Assembly: GCF_017255015.1 (NCBI RefSeq)
Contig: NZ_JAFKCS010000007.1
Location: 148,433-205,810 of the forward strand
Origin: Bowmanella yangjiangensis
GTDB lineage: Bacteria > Pseudomonadota > Gammaproteobacteria > Enterobacterales > Alteromonadaceae
Reading direction: 5' to 3'
Length of the DNA stretch: 57,378 nt
This document shows positions 46,461-55,681 of the stretch, piece after piece. The notes under the pieces are model-generated. The model had not been told where the DNA came from. It saw only the letters and a program-made list of their open reading frames with translations, and ran no database searches. The position numbers were made by a program, and so were the translations under genes. The stretch's first letter is position 1. Each line of letters opens with the position of its first letter.

Positions 46461-47312
46461 TCACCATAACCATCTTTGACGAATAGTCAGATTGGCCGCC
46501 CAGATGATCAACAAGGTGCCTGCCAGTAAGCCTGCAGAGACAGGTTCCTGCCAGAACCAATAGCCCAGAAACGCGGCAAACAGCACGCTGCTGTATGTCA
46601 GCAGGCCAATGCGCACAGGCGAGGCCAGTTGAAAGGCTTTGGTCATCAGTAATTGGCCTATGGCGGCCATCAAGCCCATTAGCAGTAGCCAGGGCCAGGC
46701 CGCATTCGGCATAGGTTGCCAGTTGGCCAGCAAGGGGAAGAATGATACCAGTGTAGCCAGGCCGGTAAAGTAGAACACGATGCGTCCAGATGGCTCTGAA
46801 TCGCTGAGTTTGCGGATGGTACATTTGGTAAAGGCGACAAAGGTTGCACAACAGAGTGCCAGCAGGACAAAGATATTCCAGCCGCCAGATTCTGGACGCA
46901 GAACAAAAGCGCAGCCGATAAAACCCAGGCCAATGGCCATCAGGCTTTTCTGACTGATGCGTTCTTTAAGCCAGAAATACGCAATAATCGGCACGATAAA
47001 GGGGGCCACAAGAAGGGCCATCATGGCTTGAGCCAGGGGAAGGTTGGCTAGCACATAGAAGAAGCAATACATGCCCAGCAGGCCGGATGTGGAACGCAGC
47101 AGATGTAAGCCAAAATGCTCGGTCTTAAGTCCCTGTGGGCCTACTTTACATAGCCAGGGCAGTAAAAACACCAGGGCAAACAGATTGCGGAAGAAAACCA
47201 ATTGGGATTGATTCAGGCTGTCACTTAAGTGTTTTACCAGCGCGCCAACGCCAGCAAACAGGGCTTCTGCCAAAATCAGGCTCAGGGCGCCGAGCAACAT
47301 GGGAGAGCGCAT
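46461..47312 (-). CDS. EamA family (DMT) transporter
   Basis: A 283-aa inner-membrane transporter with about ten hydrophobic helices in two EamA repeats. FRNLFALVFLLPWL and LRSTSGLLGMYCFFYVLANL typify the DMT subgroup of metabolite exporters. Substrate unknown. I prefer ATG 47312, which has AGGA five bases upstream, over ATG 47318. It sits between miaB and the acyl-CoA ligase, and is separated from the ligase operon by a terminator. Confidence 0.88.
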   Translation of the reverse strand: MRSPMLLGALSLILAEALFAGVGALVKHLSDSLNQSQLVFFRNLFALVFLLPWLCKVGPQGLKTEHFGLHLLRSTSGLLGMYCFFYVLANLPLAQAMMALLVAPFIVPIIAYFWLKERISQKSLMAIGLGFIGCAFVLRPESGGWNIFVLLALCCATFVAFTKCTIRKLSDSEPSGRIVFYFTGLATLVSFFPLLANWQPMPNAAWPWLLLMGLMAAIGQLLMTKAFQLASPVRIGLLTYSSVLFAAFLGYWFWQEPVSAGLLAGTLLIIWAANLTIRQRWLW

Positions 47313-47321
47313 AACCATCCT

Positions 47322-47361
47322 GATAAAAATAAACGCGCGCCATTCTAACAGAGGCGCGCGT
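47322..47361 (-). terminator. terminator of the hydrolase-receptor-ligase operon
   Basis: ACGCGCGCC (47333-47341) and GGCGCGCGT (47353-47361) form a perfect 9-bp stem, with an 11-nt loop. On the minus strand it is followed by TTATTTTTATC. It lies 48 bp beyond the ligase stop. Confidence 0.75.
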
Positions 47362-47408
47362 GGATGTTATGCGGGGTGCAGAAAAACCTGGTCTTTAGTT
47401 AAATATTG

Positions 47409-49001
47409 TCAGTCGCTTTCTGTATACAGGCTACGTAGCTTCTTCTTGTCTATTTTGCCTGTTGCAGTTAAGGGCAGTGCATCGACAAAGCGCACCTCAT
47501 CAGGCTTCCACCATTTAGCCACTTTGCCTTCAAACCATTCGAGCAAGGCATGCTCGTCTGCCGCGTCTTTGTCTTTGGCAACCGCTAACAACAAGGGACG
47601 CTCATCCCATTGAGGATGGGGCATGGCTATCACTGCTGCTGTAGCGACATTCGGATGACGACAGGCAATTTCTTCCAGCGCCAGTGAACTTATCCATTCA
47701 CCGCCGGATTTGATCAGATCCTTGGCTCTGTCGGTGATATGCATGTAGCCGTCTGGGTATAAACGTGCCACATCGCCTGTGCTAAACCAGCCGTCGGCCT
47801 TAAAGGCATCGGTGTTGGGCTTGCCAATGTAGCCGTTGACAATCCAAGGGCCGCGGATCTGTAAGTCGCCGCTTTGCTCACCATCATTGGCCAGTACCTG
47901 GCCATTGTCGTCAACAATTCTCAGTTCTACACCAAATACGGCTTGCCCGGGGCAAAGTCGGTGTTCGCCTTGGCCTGCGCGGTTTACCGTGCCGATGGGG
48001 GAGGTCTCGGTCATGCCCCATGCCGGTCTTACTTCACAACCTAAGGCTTCAAGCCCGGCACGCAAGCCTTCGGTGCAGGCGGCCCCCCCAACAATGACGC
48101 GTATACCGCCTGTTACTGGTGTTTGCTGGTGATTGACCCAGGCCTGTAACACAGTGGGGACACCGGCAGCCAGGGTGACCTGCTCCTGTTCAATGAGCCT
48201 GGACAGCATGGCGCCATCGCCCATAAACCGGCCGGGTAGTACCAGTTTGGCGCCTACCATGGCGCAGGCGTAAGGCAGACCCCAGGCGTTAACATGGAAC
48301 ATTGGCACAACCACCAAGGCGCTGTCCGTTGCCGATAAACCGGCAGAATCAGGCAGAGCGATGGCTAAGCTGTGTAAAACCGTGGAGCGATGGCTATACA
48401 ACACGCCTTTGGGATCACCGGTAGTACCCGAGGTATAGCAGCAACCACAAGGGGTATTTTCATCCAAAACAGGCCATTCGAATACTTGTGACTGGCCTGC
48501 AATCAAGCTTTCATAATCATGCCAAGCTAAATGCTTGTGTGCCTGAAACCAGGCGGGATCCAGTTGCGTGGCATCGCCCAGCACTATAACGCCTTTAAGT
48601 TGACTCAGGTTACCCAGGAGTGGCAGTACGAGCGGCACAAACATGGGGTCGACAAATAACCAGCGGCACTTTGCATCCTGGAGAATGTAGGCCAGCTGTT
48701 CACTGAACAGCCGGGGGTTGACGGTATGGCAAATAGCCCCCAATCCGGGCACGGCAAAGTAAATCTCCATATGCCGCTGATCATTCCATGCCAGGGTTGA
48801 CAGACAATCTCCGGGCTGGACCCCTAAACCTTGCAGAGCGTTGGCCAATTGGGCGACCCGCTCGGTCACGCTCTGATAACTGGCGTGATGGATTTCTCCA
48901 TCAGCGCTAACACTGACAACTTGTTGCTCTGCATGTACACGACGCATATGCAGCAGTATATCACTGACATTTAAAGGCTTATTGGGGACCAGGTTCAGCA
49001 T
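47409..49001 (-). CDS. acyl-CoA synthetase / AMP-binding ligase
   Basis: A 530-aa ANL-superfamily ligase, expected to activate a carboxylic acid as adenylate and then as CoA ester. P-loop YTSGTTGDPKGVLYSHRS, a WGMTE-type A5 motif (RPAWGMTETSPIGT), GWFSTGD, and the C-terminal catalytic lysine in LTATGKIDKKKL are intact. It resembles medium/long-chain or FadD13-like ligases; chain length cannot be fixed. Start ATG 49001 follows AAGGAGAG. It is 35 bp downstream of the TonB receptor, so probably co-transcribed. Confidence 0.88.
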   Translation of the reverse strand: MLNLVPNKPLNVSDILLHMRRVHAEQQVVSVSADGEIHHASYQSVTERVAQLANALQGLGVQPGDCLSTLAWNDQRHMEIYFAVPGLGAICHTVNPRLFSEQLAYILQDAKCRWLFVDPMFVPLVLPLLGNLSQLKGVIVLGDATQLDPAWFQAHKHLAWHDYESLIAGQSQVFEWPVLDENTPCGCCYTSGTTGDPKGVLYSHRSTVLHSLAIALPDSAGLSATDSALVVVPMFHVNAWGLPYACAMVGAKLVLPGRFMGDGAMLSRLIEQEQVTLAAGVPTVLQAWVNHQQTPVTGGIRVIVGGAACTEGLRAGLEALGCEVRPAWGMTETSPIGTVNRAGQGEHRLCPGQAVFGVELRIVDDNGQVLANDGEQSGDLQIRGPWIVNGYIGKPNTDAFKADGWFSTGDVARLYPDGYMHITDRAKDLIKSGGEWISSLALEEIACRHPNVATAAVIAMPHPQWDERPLLLAVAKDKDAADEHALLEWFEGKVAKWWKPDEVRFVDALPLTATGKIDKKKLRSLYTESD

Positions 49002-49036
49002 CGGGCTCTCCTTGTTTATACTTCTTTTATTATGGT

Positions 49037-51286
49037 TCAGAACTGGTATGTGGCGCGCAACGTCAGGGTCCGCGGATCTCCATAGTACCCAGTTACTATG
49101 GGAAAGCCACTGTCAGTTAAATCGTAACCCGTGGTGCGATATTCCTTGTCGGTCAGGTTCTTAGCTTCCAGCGCCAGACGCCAGTTGCTGTTATCCAGGT
49201 TAAGCAAAAGGGTGGCATTTAACAGGCCAAAGGCCGGCTGTTTGAGCAGTGCACTTTGGTTAGTTACAGGTTGTACCTCGTCTCGCCACTGATAGTTGAG
49301 GCTGGCTGACAATTCACCCATATCCGTCCAATTCCAACGTTTTTGCAGATTAAGGCTAAACGCCAGTTCAGGGACGTCGGTAAATTCTTTTTGCTTGGCC
49401 AGGTTTATTCCGCCACTTAAATATTCCTGATAACTGGCATCCAGATAGGCAGCGTTACCCCATACACGCCAGCCTTTTGCTGGGGTCCAAAGGTATTCAA
49501 ACTCAATGCCGCGGATACGGCCTTTACCGGCGTTAGTGAAATCACCAAAAAAGCCATCATTGTTGCCGTCATTATCACTGTCGACGCCGGTAAATATGCT
49601 CAGTTGGATGTCTTTGTACTGGCTATGGAATAGCGCGAGACTGAGCTGAAGTTGATTGAACAAGGTAGGTTTTATGCCCAGCTCGTAGGTAAGTACGCTT
49701 TCTGGATCGTATGCCTCGGCTGAATCAGGGACTTGCAAGGTATTGGCTCGTACATTAAAGCCGCCACTTTTAAAGCCTTTGGCCACCGAGCCGTATATCA
49801 GTAAGTCGGCATTAGGTTGGTAGTCCAGTGCCAGGCGCGGAGAAAAATCTGTCCAACTTTCTTTATTGGTAAAGTCTGCGCTGACCAAACCGTTTGGCTG
49901 AGTAAAGTTATCATCGCTGAACCCCTGATTCAGTACTTGTGCTTCTTTACTTTCCCGCCCCGCTCGTAGTCCCATGCTCAGTCGCCAACGCTCACTGAAT
50001 TGCCAACTGGCATCACCGTATAAAGCCACTGTGCGCGTGTCCACTTGCCCACCACTTACGCCATATTGATAGTAAATAGGACCGGGAATTAATGTTGGTG
50101 GGGCTAATCCCAGTGCCGCAAACGGCAGCGCAAAACGATTGCGTATTTGTCCGCCGGCTTCGGCTTCCATCAGATACAAGCCGAATACCGCCTGCCATTC
50201 ATCACCACTGTAGTTAAATTGCAGCTCCTGGCTTAGTTGGCGGTCAAAGTAGTCTGCATCAACATCAGCGATGGGGTAGGGACCGGTATCAAAGTCTATG
50301 GCACCCTGGGTATCGCCATCACGCCAGGCTGTCACCGCTTTCATACTCCAGCTGTTGTCGATGTCCCAGGCCAGTGTTAGCGAAGCGCCCTGGCTATTGG
50401 TGATATTTTTATCCAGAGTCATACCGTTATCTACATCATAACGGTCGGTGCTGACCGGTAAAGGAGGTTGGCCTTCAAAGTAAAGTTCAAAGCCATTTTC
50501 CAGCATGCGCCTGGCCCCACGCACATTGGCATTATCGCGGGTTTTATCCAGTGCAAGTGTCACAGTGGTGTCATCCCCCGCCAGCCACAGCAAGCTGGCC
50601 CTGGCAGTTAAGATGTCTTTATTACTGACGTCTTTGCCGGTCAGGCGATTCTCGCCAAAGCCGTCGCGATTAAATGACCCAACTGCGATACTGCCCAGTA
50701 GTGTGTCCGGCACTAAGCTCCCGGAAGCCGCGAATTTGCCATCTATCTGTCCATAACTTCCCATCGCCACGTCGGCTTTAAGGCTCAAGCTGTCTTGCGG
50801 TTGACGGGTGATATATTTGACTGCACCGCCTACTGTATTACGCCCATATAAGGTGCCTTGGGGGCCGCGCAATACTTCCACGCGTTCCACATCAAGCAGA
50901 TCCAACAGTGCGCCCTGAGGCCTTGCTAAGTAAACATCGTCGAGATAGATGCCAACGCCAGGCTCAACTCCCCACAGGGGATCGGACTGTCCAACCCCGC
51001 GTATATAGACGGTGGCGGTTGAGCTGGTACCCCGTGCTGCATAAATACTCAGAGATGGCACCTGACTTTGCAGATCCACCAGATTATTGATGGCATTGCG
51101 TTCTATGGTGGTTTTATCCAGAGCAGAAACCGCCAGCGGAATATCCTGCATGGTTTCGCTGCGTTTACGCGCAGTAACCTGGATCTTCTCTATGACGCTG
51201 TCCTGCTCTGTAGCGGGCTGCTCGGCTTGTGTGGGTAACGCGCACAATCCGGCTAGCAGGGTAACTGAGGTACGGAGCTTATGCAT
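49037..51286 (-). CDS. TonB-dependent outer-membrane receptor
   Basis: A 749-aa receptor with a signal peptide (cleavage near LPTQAEQ), a TonB-box-like VIEKIQVTARKRSE, a plug domain (about 45-155, VYIRGVGQSD and VEVLRGPQGTLYGRNTVGGAV) and a barrel ending in RATYQF, with terminal aromatic. The VTARKRSE and GRNTVGG type is common for non-siderophore substrates in sphingomonads and Alteromonadales. I start at ATG 51286, as GGAGA precedes it; the frame is open to 51298. Lies 13 bp after the hydrolase gene. The substrate is unknown, but neighbours point to an organic carbon source. Confidence 0.9.
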   Translation of the reverse strand: MHKLRTSVTLLAGLCALPTQAEQPATEQDSVIEKIQVTARKRSETMQDIPLAVSALDKTTIERNAINNLVDLQSQVPSLSIYAARGTSSTATVYIRGVGQSDPLWGVEPGVGIYLDDVYLARPQGALLDLLDVERVEVLRGPQGTLYGRNTVGGAVKYITRQPQDSLSLKADVAMGSYGQIDGKFAASGSLVPDTLLGSIAVGSFNRDGFGENRLTGKDVSNKDILTARASLLWLAGDDTTVTLALDKTRDNANVRGARRMLENGFELYFEGQPPLPVSTDRYDVDNGMTLDKNITNSQGASLTLAWDIDNSWSMKAVTAWRDGDTQGAIDFDTGPYPIADVDADYFDRQLSQELQFNYSGDEWQAVFGLYLMEAEAGGQIRNRFALPFAALGLAPPTLIPGPIYYQYGVSGGQVDTRTVALYGDASWQFSERWRLSMGLRAGRESKEAQVLNQGFSDDNFTQPNGLVSADFTNKESWTDFSPRLALDYQPNADLLIYGSVAKGFKSGGFNVRANTLQVPDSAEAYDPESVLTYELGIKPTLFNQLQLSLALFHSQYKDIQLSIFTGVDSDNDGNNDGFFGDFTNAGKGRIRGIEFEYLWTPAKGWRVWGNAAYLDASYQEYLSGGINLAKQKEFTDVPELAFSLNLQKRWNWTDMGELSASLNYQWRDEVQPVTNQSALLKQPAFGLLNATLLLNLDNSNWRLALEAKNLTDKEYRTTGYDLTDSGFPIVTGYYGDPRTLTLRATYQF

Positions 51287-51299
51287 GATGTTCTCCAAT

Positions 51300-52133
51300 T
51301 TATTGTTGTAGGGTTGGGCCGTCAGGACTTTGTGTTTGCTTCCCTGCTCGGCACTGACTGCCGATAAATTCTGTCAATACCTTATTCAGTGCTTGTGGTT
51401 GGTCTATTGGGGTGGCATGACGAGAGTTTTCTATTACGACTAATCTGGCATTGGGCATCAGCCTGATGTATTCAGCTTTGTGGCTGATGGGGGTGTAATC
51501 CTGATCGCTACTGATGACCAGGGTGGGTTGCGTAATTTGGGGCAACGAGGACTGAACTGAAAACTGGGATATCGCACGCAGGGCGAGCTGATAACTGGTT
51601 TTGTCCATTTTCGCCATACCAGATTCAAAACGCTCTCTAAGGGCTCGCTGGTTGGGCTGAGGAAATAACTTCCGGCCAATGACTCGTCCTAGCGAGCGCA
51701 TGCCTAGCACGCTGATAATCAATTGTCTGAACATCAGCTGCCAACGTTTCTTGGCTGAATTGGCTAATGCTTGTGGACCGGAATTGATGATGACCAGAGA
51801 TTGCACTGATTCTTTGGCTTGTAGCGCCAATTCAAAAGCAACCATCCCCCCCATGGAGAAGCCGACGACATGATAGGTTGGCAACTGAAGATGTTCCATT
51901 AAGGCTTGTGCATCTTCCGCCAGTTGACGCATAAGGTAAGCCTGCCTGACGGCAGCACTTTGTCCATGCCCACGCAAATCCAACGCGATAACCCGGTTGT
52001 TATTGCTCAGCGCGGCTATTTGGTCGAGCCAGTCTTCAGTGCATGATCCTAAGCCATGTAACAGCAGTACTGGCGCACCTTGTCCTACGTCCTGATAGTG
52101 CAGGCGAACATTGTCGTGATGAAAGTATTGCAT
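51300..52133 (-). CDS. alpha/beta hydrolase
   Basis: A 277-aa alpha/beta-hydrolase-fold enzyme. The nucleophile is S93 in GFSMGG; the oxyanion region is LLLHGLGS, the acid is probably D210 or D212, and the His is H239 in NSRHATP. DLRGHGQSA is typical of esterases and epoxide or dienelactone hydrolases. No signal peptide, so it acts in the cytoplasm. ATG 52133 follows GGAGATGT. Likely function is cleavage of an ester before the neighbouring ligase acts, but that is inferred from gene order. Confidence 0.88.
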   Translation of the reverse strand: MQYFHHDNVRLHYQDVGQGAPVLLLHGLGSCTEDWLDQIAALSNNNRVIALDLRGHGQSAAVRQAYLMRQLAEDAQALMEHLQLPTYHVVGFSMGGMVAFELALQAKESVQSLVIINSGPQALANSAKKRWQLMFRQLIISVLGMRSLGRVIGRKLFPQPNQRALRERFESGMAKMDKTSYQLALRAISQFSVQSSLPQITQPTLVISSDQDYTPISHKAEYIRLMPNARLVVIENSRHATPIDQPQALNKVLTEFIGSQCRAGKQTQSPDGPTLQQ

Positions 52134-52146
52134 ACATCTCCATTAA

Positions 52147-52193
52147 GGAATCGGTAGTTCGGTTCCGAATTCAATTTATGGAATATTGATTCC
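52147..52193. promoter_or_regulatory. palindromic sites between TetR and the hydrolase gene
   Basis: TTCGGTTCCGAA (52158-52169, arms TTCGG/CCGAA) and GGAATATTGATTCC (52180-52193, arms GGAAT/ATTCC) lie in the 128-bp gap directly before the hydrolase gene, with a further GGAATCGG at 52147-52154. These look like operator sites for the adjacent TetR protein, though none is a long perfect palindrome. Confidence 0.45.
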
Positions 52194-52261
52194 GATTTCA
52201 AGTGAAAGTGTTAAGTAAATGGAAATAAATTGTTGGATTTTCAGCGTTGGGTTTTGTCGGG

Positions 52262-52927
52262 CTAGTTTTCTGTGTGGCTGGCTCTGCTCGTCACGCGTAA
52301 ATAAGCCAGGATTATTTCGGCAAACTCCTGGATCATTTCTTCCTGACTAATCTGTGGCAGGTTACCTGTGACCGTATGTTGATTAAGTGCACCTATCAGA
52401 AAATGTATGCAGATTTGCATGGCCTTGGCGGGCTCAGGATGCTGAACTTCCTGAGTATGCAGCTTCAGCACCCCGACAACACGGCTAGCCAAATGCTCAT
52501 TCAGTTGATGAACCCTATCCCGGAAGTCGGTATCCTTGGAGGCTCTTAATATAAGGGCCCTGAGAACACCTTGCCGACCTTTAGTTAATCCCACCAGACA
52601 TTCGGATAACGCGAATATAAACTGATGCAAAGGTTTGTTTTGCCAATCTTCAGGGCGTGTAAGCCTGTCCATGGTTGCTATGGTTGACTGGAAAAAGCGC
52701 TGAATCAACAACTGGGACAAGGTGTCTTTGTCTTGTAAGACACGATAAAAGGTCCCCACCGACGAGCTGCCCTGTTCGGCAATTTGCGCCACACTGGCGT
52801 TTTCAAAGGCGTTCTTTGCCAGCAATTGTTCTCCGGCTGCGAGCATGCGCTCCAATGCATCACGACTGCGTTGCTGAGCAGGCTCGGGAACGGAAATAAA
52901 CTGGGCAAAAGCAGGGCACTTCAACAT
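52262..52927 (-). CDS. TetR family transcriptional regulator
   Basis: A 221-aa regulator with an N-terminal TetR helix-turn-helix (about 20-70, ASVAQIAEQGSSSVGTFYRV) and a helical ligand-binding C-terminal domain. The unusual proline-rich stretch FISVPEPAQQRS precedes the DNA-binding domain. It reads in the same direction as the hydrolase-receptor-ligase genes and is the likely local repressor. Ligand unknown. Confidence 0.88.
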   Translation of the reverse strand: MLKCPAFAQFISVPEPAQQRSRDALERMLAAGEQLLAKNAFENASVAQIAEQGSSSVGTFYRVLQDKDTLSQLLIQRFFQSTIATMDRLTRPEDWQNKPLHQFIFALSECLVGLTKGRQGVLRALILRASKDTDFRDRVHQLNEHLASRVVGVLKLHTQEVQHPEPAKAMQICIHFLIGALNQHTVTGNLPQISQEEMIQEFAEIILAYLRVTSRASHTEN

Positions 52928-53043
52928 AGCGGTTTTATAGGCTTTGCAATATTCAGGATAATAAATGGAATCTGCCTACCATTTAATCATGCATCGTCGT
53001 GTTAGCCAAGCGTTGGGCGAATAGAAGTGCGGGAATGAAGAAT

Positions 53044-53077
53044 GCCGCTGAGCATTTAATACAACAATGTCAGCGGC
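53044..53077. other. hairpin downstream of the small exported protein
   Basis: GCCGCTGA and TCAGCGGC form an 8-bp stem, extended by CATT/AATG across a one-base bulge. It follows the stop of the gene at 53090 (minus strand) and could end that transcript, although no T run follows. Confidence 0.4.
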
Positions 53078-53089
53078 CCAGGGAGAGAG

Positions 53090-53380
53090 TTAAAGTTGTT
53101 CTGGCTGTACCTTTTTACCACTGGTATCGCCGGCTTGAGGTGGATTGGCGGCAATTAGTTGCTCTGCTAACGCACCAATCAACTGATCTTGGATATCGTC
53201 TTCCAGTTTGTCTTCAATATCCTGCTTGGTTACCTGATATTGATACGCCATGTAGCTCATGCTGTTGTTCAACTTATAAGTGAACACATAACGAGGGAGG
53301 TCCTGATCCTGAGTCAGGGCGCCGTGGCTGCTAAGACTGACAAGCAAGCCGAGAGCGGCAATTAAGGCTATACGATTCAT
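53090..53380 (-). CDS. small exported protein of unknown function
   Basis: A 96-aa protein with a signal peptide (MNRIALIAALGLLVSLSSHG, cleavage near SHGALT). The mature part (about 75 aa) is YVFTYKLNNSMSYMAYQYQV followed by an acidic helix (KQDIEDKLEDDIQDQLIGAL). I do not recognise the family. ATG 53380 has GGAGA seven bases upstream, so I prefer it to the longer frame (to 53437). Predicted periplasmic. Between TetR and the divergent ubiF. Confidence 0.6.
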   Translation of the reverse strand: MNRIALIAALGLLVSLSSHGALTQDQDLPRYVFTYKLNNSMSYMAYQYQVTKQDIEDKLEDDIQDQLIGALAEQLIAANPPQAGDTSGKKVQPEQL

Positions 53381-53586
53381 GGTTGTCTCCGGTGGTAGCA
53401 GAAGGTGCTTGATATATATGTAGCTGCAGAGAGGCAAAAAGTTGTTTTGCGGATGTAAGAAAGTTTGTCAGTTCGGGCATTTAGCCTTGAGTTGTTACAA
53501 GTCAAAGAAAAACCGCTGGTGGTCGACGAAATCACGCGCCCTGTCGTGCTATGCTTGCCGACAAATGGAGCCAAGTGTCTGAGAGT

Positions 53587-54747
53587 ATGCAGAAATACGA
53601 TGTTGTTGTGGTTGGTGGCAATATGGTTGGCGCAAGTGTTGCGCTAGGATTGGCTCACCAAGGGTATCGGGTTGCAATAATTGAGCCTGCGATGCCAACG
53701 CCTTTTGATCCAGAGCAGGCCCCCGACATAAGAGTTTCTGCTATTAGCCTGGCGTCAGAACAACTGTTGGATAGATTGGGCGCTTGGTCCTTTATCAAGG
53801 CGATGCGGCATTGTTGTTATCGACGTTTATCTGTCTGGGAAGAACAAGGGCGTACAGATTTTTCCGCCAATGAACTGGACTGTGAGCACTTGGGACACAT
53901 CATTGAAAACCGCATCGTGCAGTTGGGACTGCATCAAGCGCTGGCAGCGTATCCTGTAAGCTGGTTTAGTGCCGGATTAAAAGGACTCCAGCAAACCCAT
54001 GAGATGACGGTGGCTGAACTTGATGATGGCACCAAACTGCAGGCCGAGTTGATCATCGGCGCTGATGGTGCTGCCTCTCGGGTTCGGCAATTATCGGGTA
54101 TTGCGACCCATGGTTGGCAGTATGCCCAGCAAGCTCTGGCGATATCCATCAAAACCGAACAAGCTACGCAAGATATTACCTGGCAGCGTTTTCGGCCCAG
54201 CGGTCCATTGGCTTTTCTACCTCTTTACGATGGATACGCATCGTTGGTCTGGTACGACAGTGCTGAGCAAGTAAAGCGCTTGAAGTCTTTGACCTTTAAT
54301 GAATTGAAAATAGAGATTCAATCCAACTTTCCTGAGCAGTTGGTTGATTTTGATATTCTGGAAACGGCCAGTTTCCCCCTGACACGCATGCATGCCAATA
54401 GTTACGTTCAGGGCAGGGTGGTGTTATTAGGCGATGCAGCCCATACCATTAATCCGCTGGCGGGACAGGGCGTTAACTTGGGTTTTAAAGACGTTGCCTG
54501 TCTGTTGGACCGGCTTGCAGACAATACCTGGCGCATGGATAAAAGTAAGTTGGATAAACTGCTTAAGCAATATCAGGGCAAGCGCTACAAAGATAACCTG
54601 TTGATGATGTCGACCATGGATGTGCTGTATGCCACCTTCAGTAATGATCTTGCGCCAGTAAAGGCTTTACGTAATTTGGGCCTGAGTGTAGCGCAACGAG
54701 CGGGGCTCTTAAAGAAACAGGTTACTCGCTACGCCATGGGACTTTAA
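53587..54747 (+). CDS. ubiF: UbiF-like FAD-dependent monooxygenase (ubiquinone biosynthesis)
   Basis: A 386-aa flavoprotein hydroxylase close to E. coli UbiF (391 aa), which hydroxylates 2-octaprenyl-3-methyl-6-methoxy-1,4-benzoquinol. FAD motifs: the Rossmann VVVVGGNMVGASVALG near the N-terminus and LLGDAAHTINPLAGQGVNLG near the middle. HGWQYAQQ and RPSGPLAFLPLYDGYASLVW match UbiF in particular. ATG 53587 gives the usual N-terminus; the frame also opens at 53551. Because the UbiH/UbiI/UbiF family is close, the exact step is less sure than the family. Confidence 0.88.
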   Translation: MQKYDVVVVGGNMVGASVALGLAHQGYRVAIIEPAMPTPFDPEQAPDIRVSAISLASEQLLDRLGAWSFIKAMRHCCYRRLSVWEEQGRTDFSANELDCEHLGHIIENRIVQLGLHQALAAYPVSWFSAGLKGLQQTHEMTVAELDDGTKLQAELIIGADGAASRVRQLSGIATHGWQYAQQALAISIKTEQATQDITWQRFRPSGPLAFLPLYDGYASLVWYDSAEQVKRLKSLTFNELKIEIQSNFPEQLVDFDILETASFPLTRMHANSYVQGRVVLLGDAAHTINPLAGQGVNLGFKDVACLLDRLADNTWRMDKSKLDKLLKQYQGKRYKDNLLMMSTMDVLYATFSNDLAPVKALRNLGLSVAQRAGLLKKQVTRYAMGL

Positions 54748-54759
54748 ATTCTAGAACTG

Positions 54760-55497
54760 CTATTTATCCATCAAAATAGCCCAGACACCTCCAATAAGCC
54801 CTGTCGCAATGATGAGCAGGGCAAAGGCGATGATCACCGAAACAACACTTTTAAACCAATCCCAGGCTTTTTTGGGGCCAGGTTGGATGAGTGTCAAAAC
54901 TGACGAATACACCACAAGATAAATCACCGCCGTAAAGGGCATGCTTTGGGCATGAATACCCAATAACAAACACGTCAGTGACAACAAGCTAAGATGGCCG
55001 GAGAGGTACAGGAACAGCACTAAATACTCTATGGTGGAGTAAACAGACTTTGGAAAAAATAGCCTGGCCATCCAGGCATGTAGGAGGGCGGTGAATAATC
55101 CCAGGTAGACGACGCCATTGTGAATAAGCATCTGCAGCTTTCCGAAAGCCTTGTCCTGGTTTACCTGGCTCAGAGGCGTGCTGGGATCGGACAGATTGAC
55201 ATCCATCATGGTGGCAACGAACAATGAGGCGGTCATTATCCAGAACGCATAATGCAGAGGGTTGAAGTAACGAACGCGCTTACCTTCGATGTAATCTCTG
55301 CAGGTTTGTACTGGCGCCAGAGTTAAACATTTCATGGTATGAAAGAAAGGTGCATTCAGGTTAATTACCCCTTGTTTAAGCATCTCCCAGACAGAGAGGA
55401 AATTAAGTCGCTGAGCTTTCTTTTGTCCGCAGTGTGAACAATAAGTGTGGTCTTGAGGTTGGCCGCAATTCAGGCAGGATGTGCTGTTAAAGTCCAT
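54760..55497 (-). CDS. DUF3667 family membrane protein with zinc-ribbon motif
   Basis: A 245-aa protein with an N-terminal zinc ribbon (CLNCGQPQDHTYCSHCGQ, four Cys in two CxxC pairs, residues 9-26) and about five hydrophobic segments after residue 75. It fits DUF3667-type proteins (YIEGKRVRYFNPLHYAFW), function unknown. Converges with ubiF, only 12 bp apart. Downstream of the AgcS gene on the same strand. Confidence 0.8.
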   Translation of the reverse strand: MDFNSTSCLNCGQPQDHTYCSHCGQKKAQRLNFLSVWEMLKQGVINLNAPFFHTMKCLTLAPVQTCRDYIEGKRVRYFNPLHYAFWIMTASLFVATMMDVNLSDPSTPLSQVNQDKAFGKLQMLIHNGVVYLGLFTALLHAWMARLFFPKSVYSTIEYLVLFLYLSGHLSLLSLTCLLLGIHAQSMPFTAVIYLVVYSSVLTLIQPGPKKAWDWFKSVVSVIIAFALLIIATGLIGGVWAILMDK

Positions 55498-55661
55498 GAA
55501 TTAAGATGTTGAAATACTTAAAGAACTCAGACTTTATCTATATGCCTCTGGCTGGTCAATGTGTATGTTTTTTTTACGGGCAGTTGATACGCAAACAGTT
55601 TTCCGATTCTGCCAATTTGGCTTGATAAGGATTACCTGAAGGTTGTTAGACAAGAGATAAA

Positions 55662-55677
55662 GGCGGCACAAGCCGCC
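55662..55677 (-). terminator. terminator of the AgcS symporter gene
   Basis: GGCGGC, loop TTGT on the minus strand, GCCGCC, followed by TTTATCT. The stem starts 4 bp after the symporter stop codon. The T run is weak. Confidence 0.6.
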
Positions 55678-55681
55678 AAGT

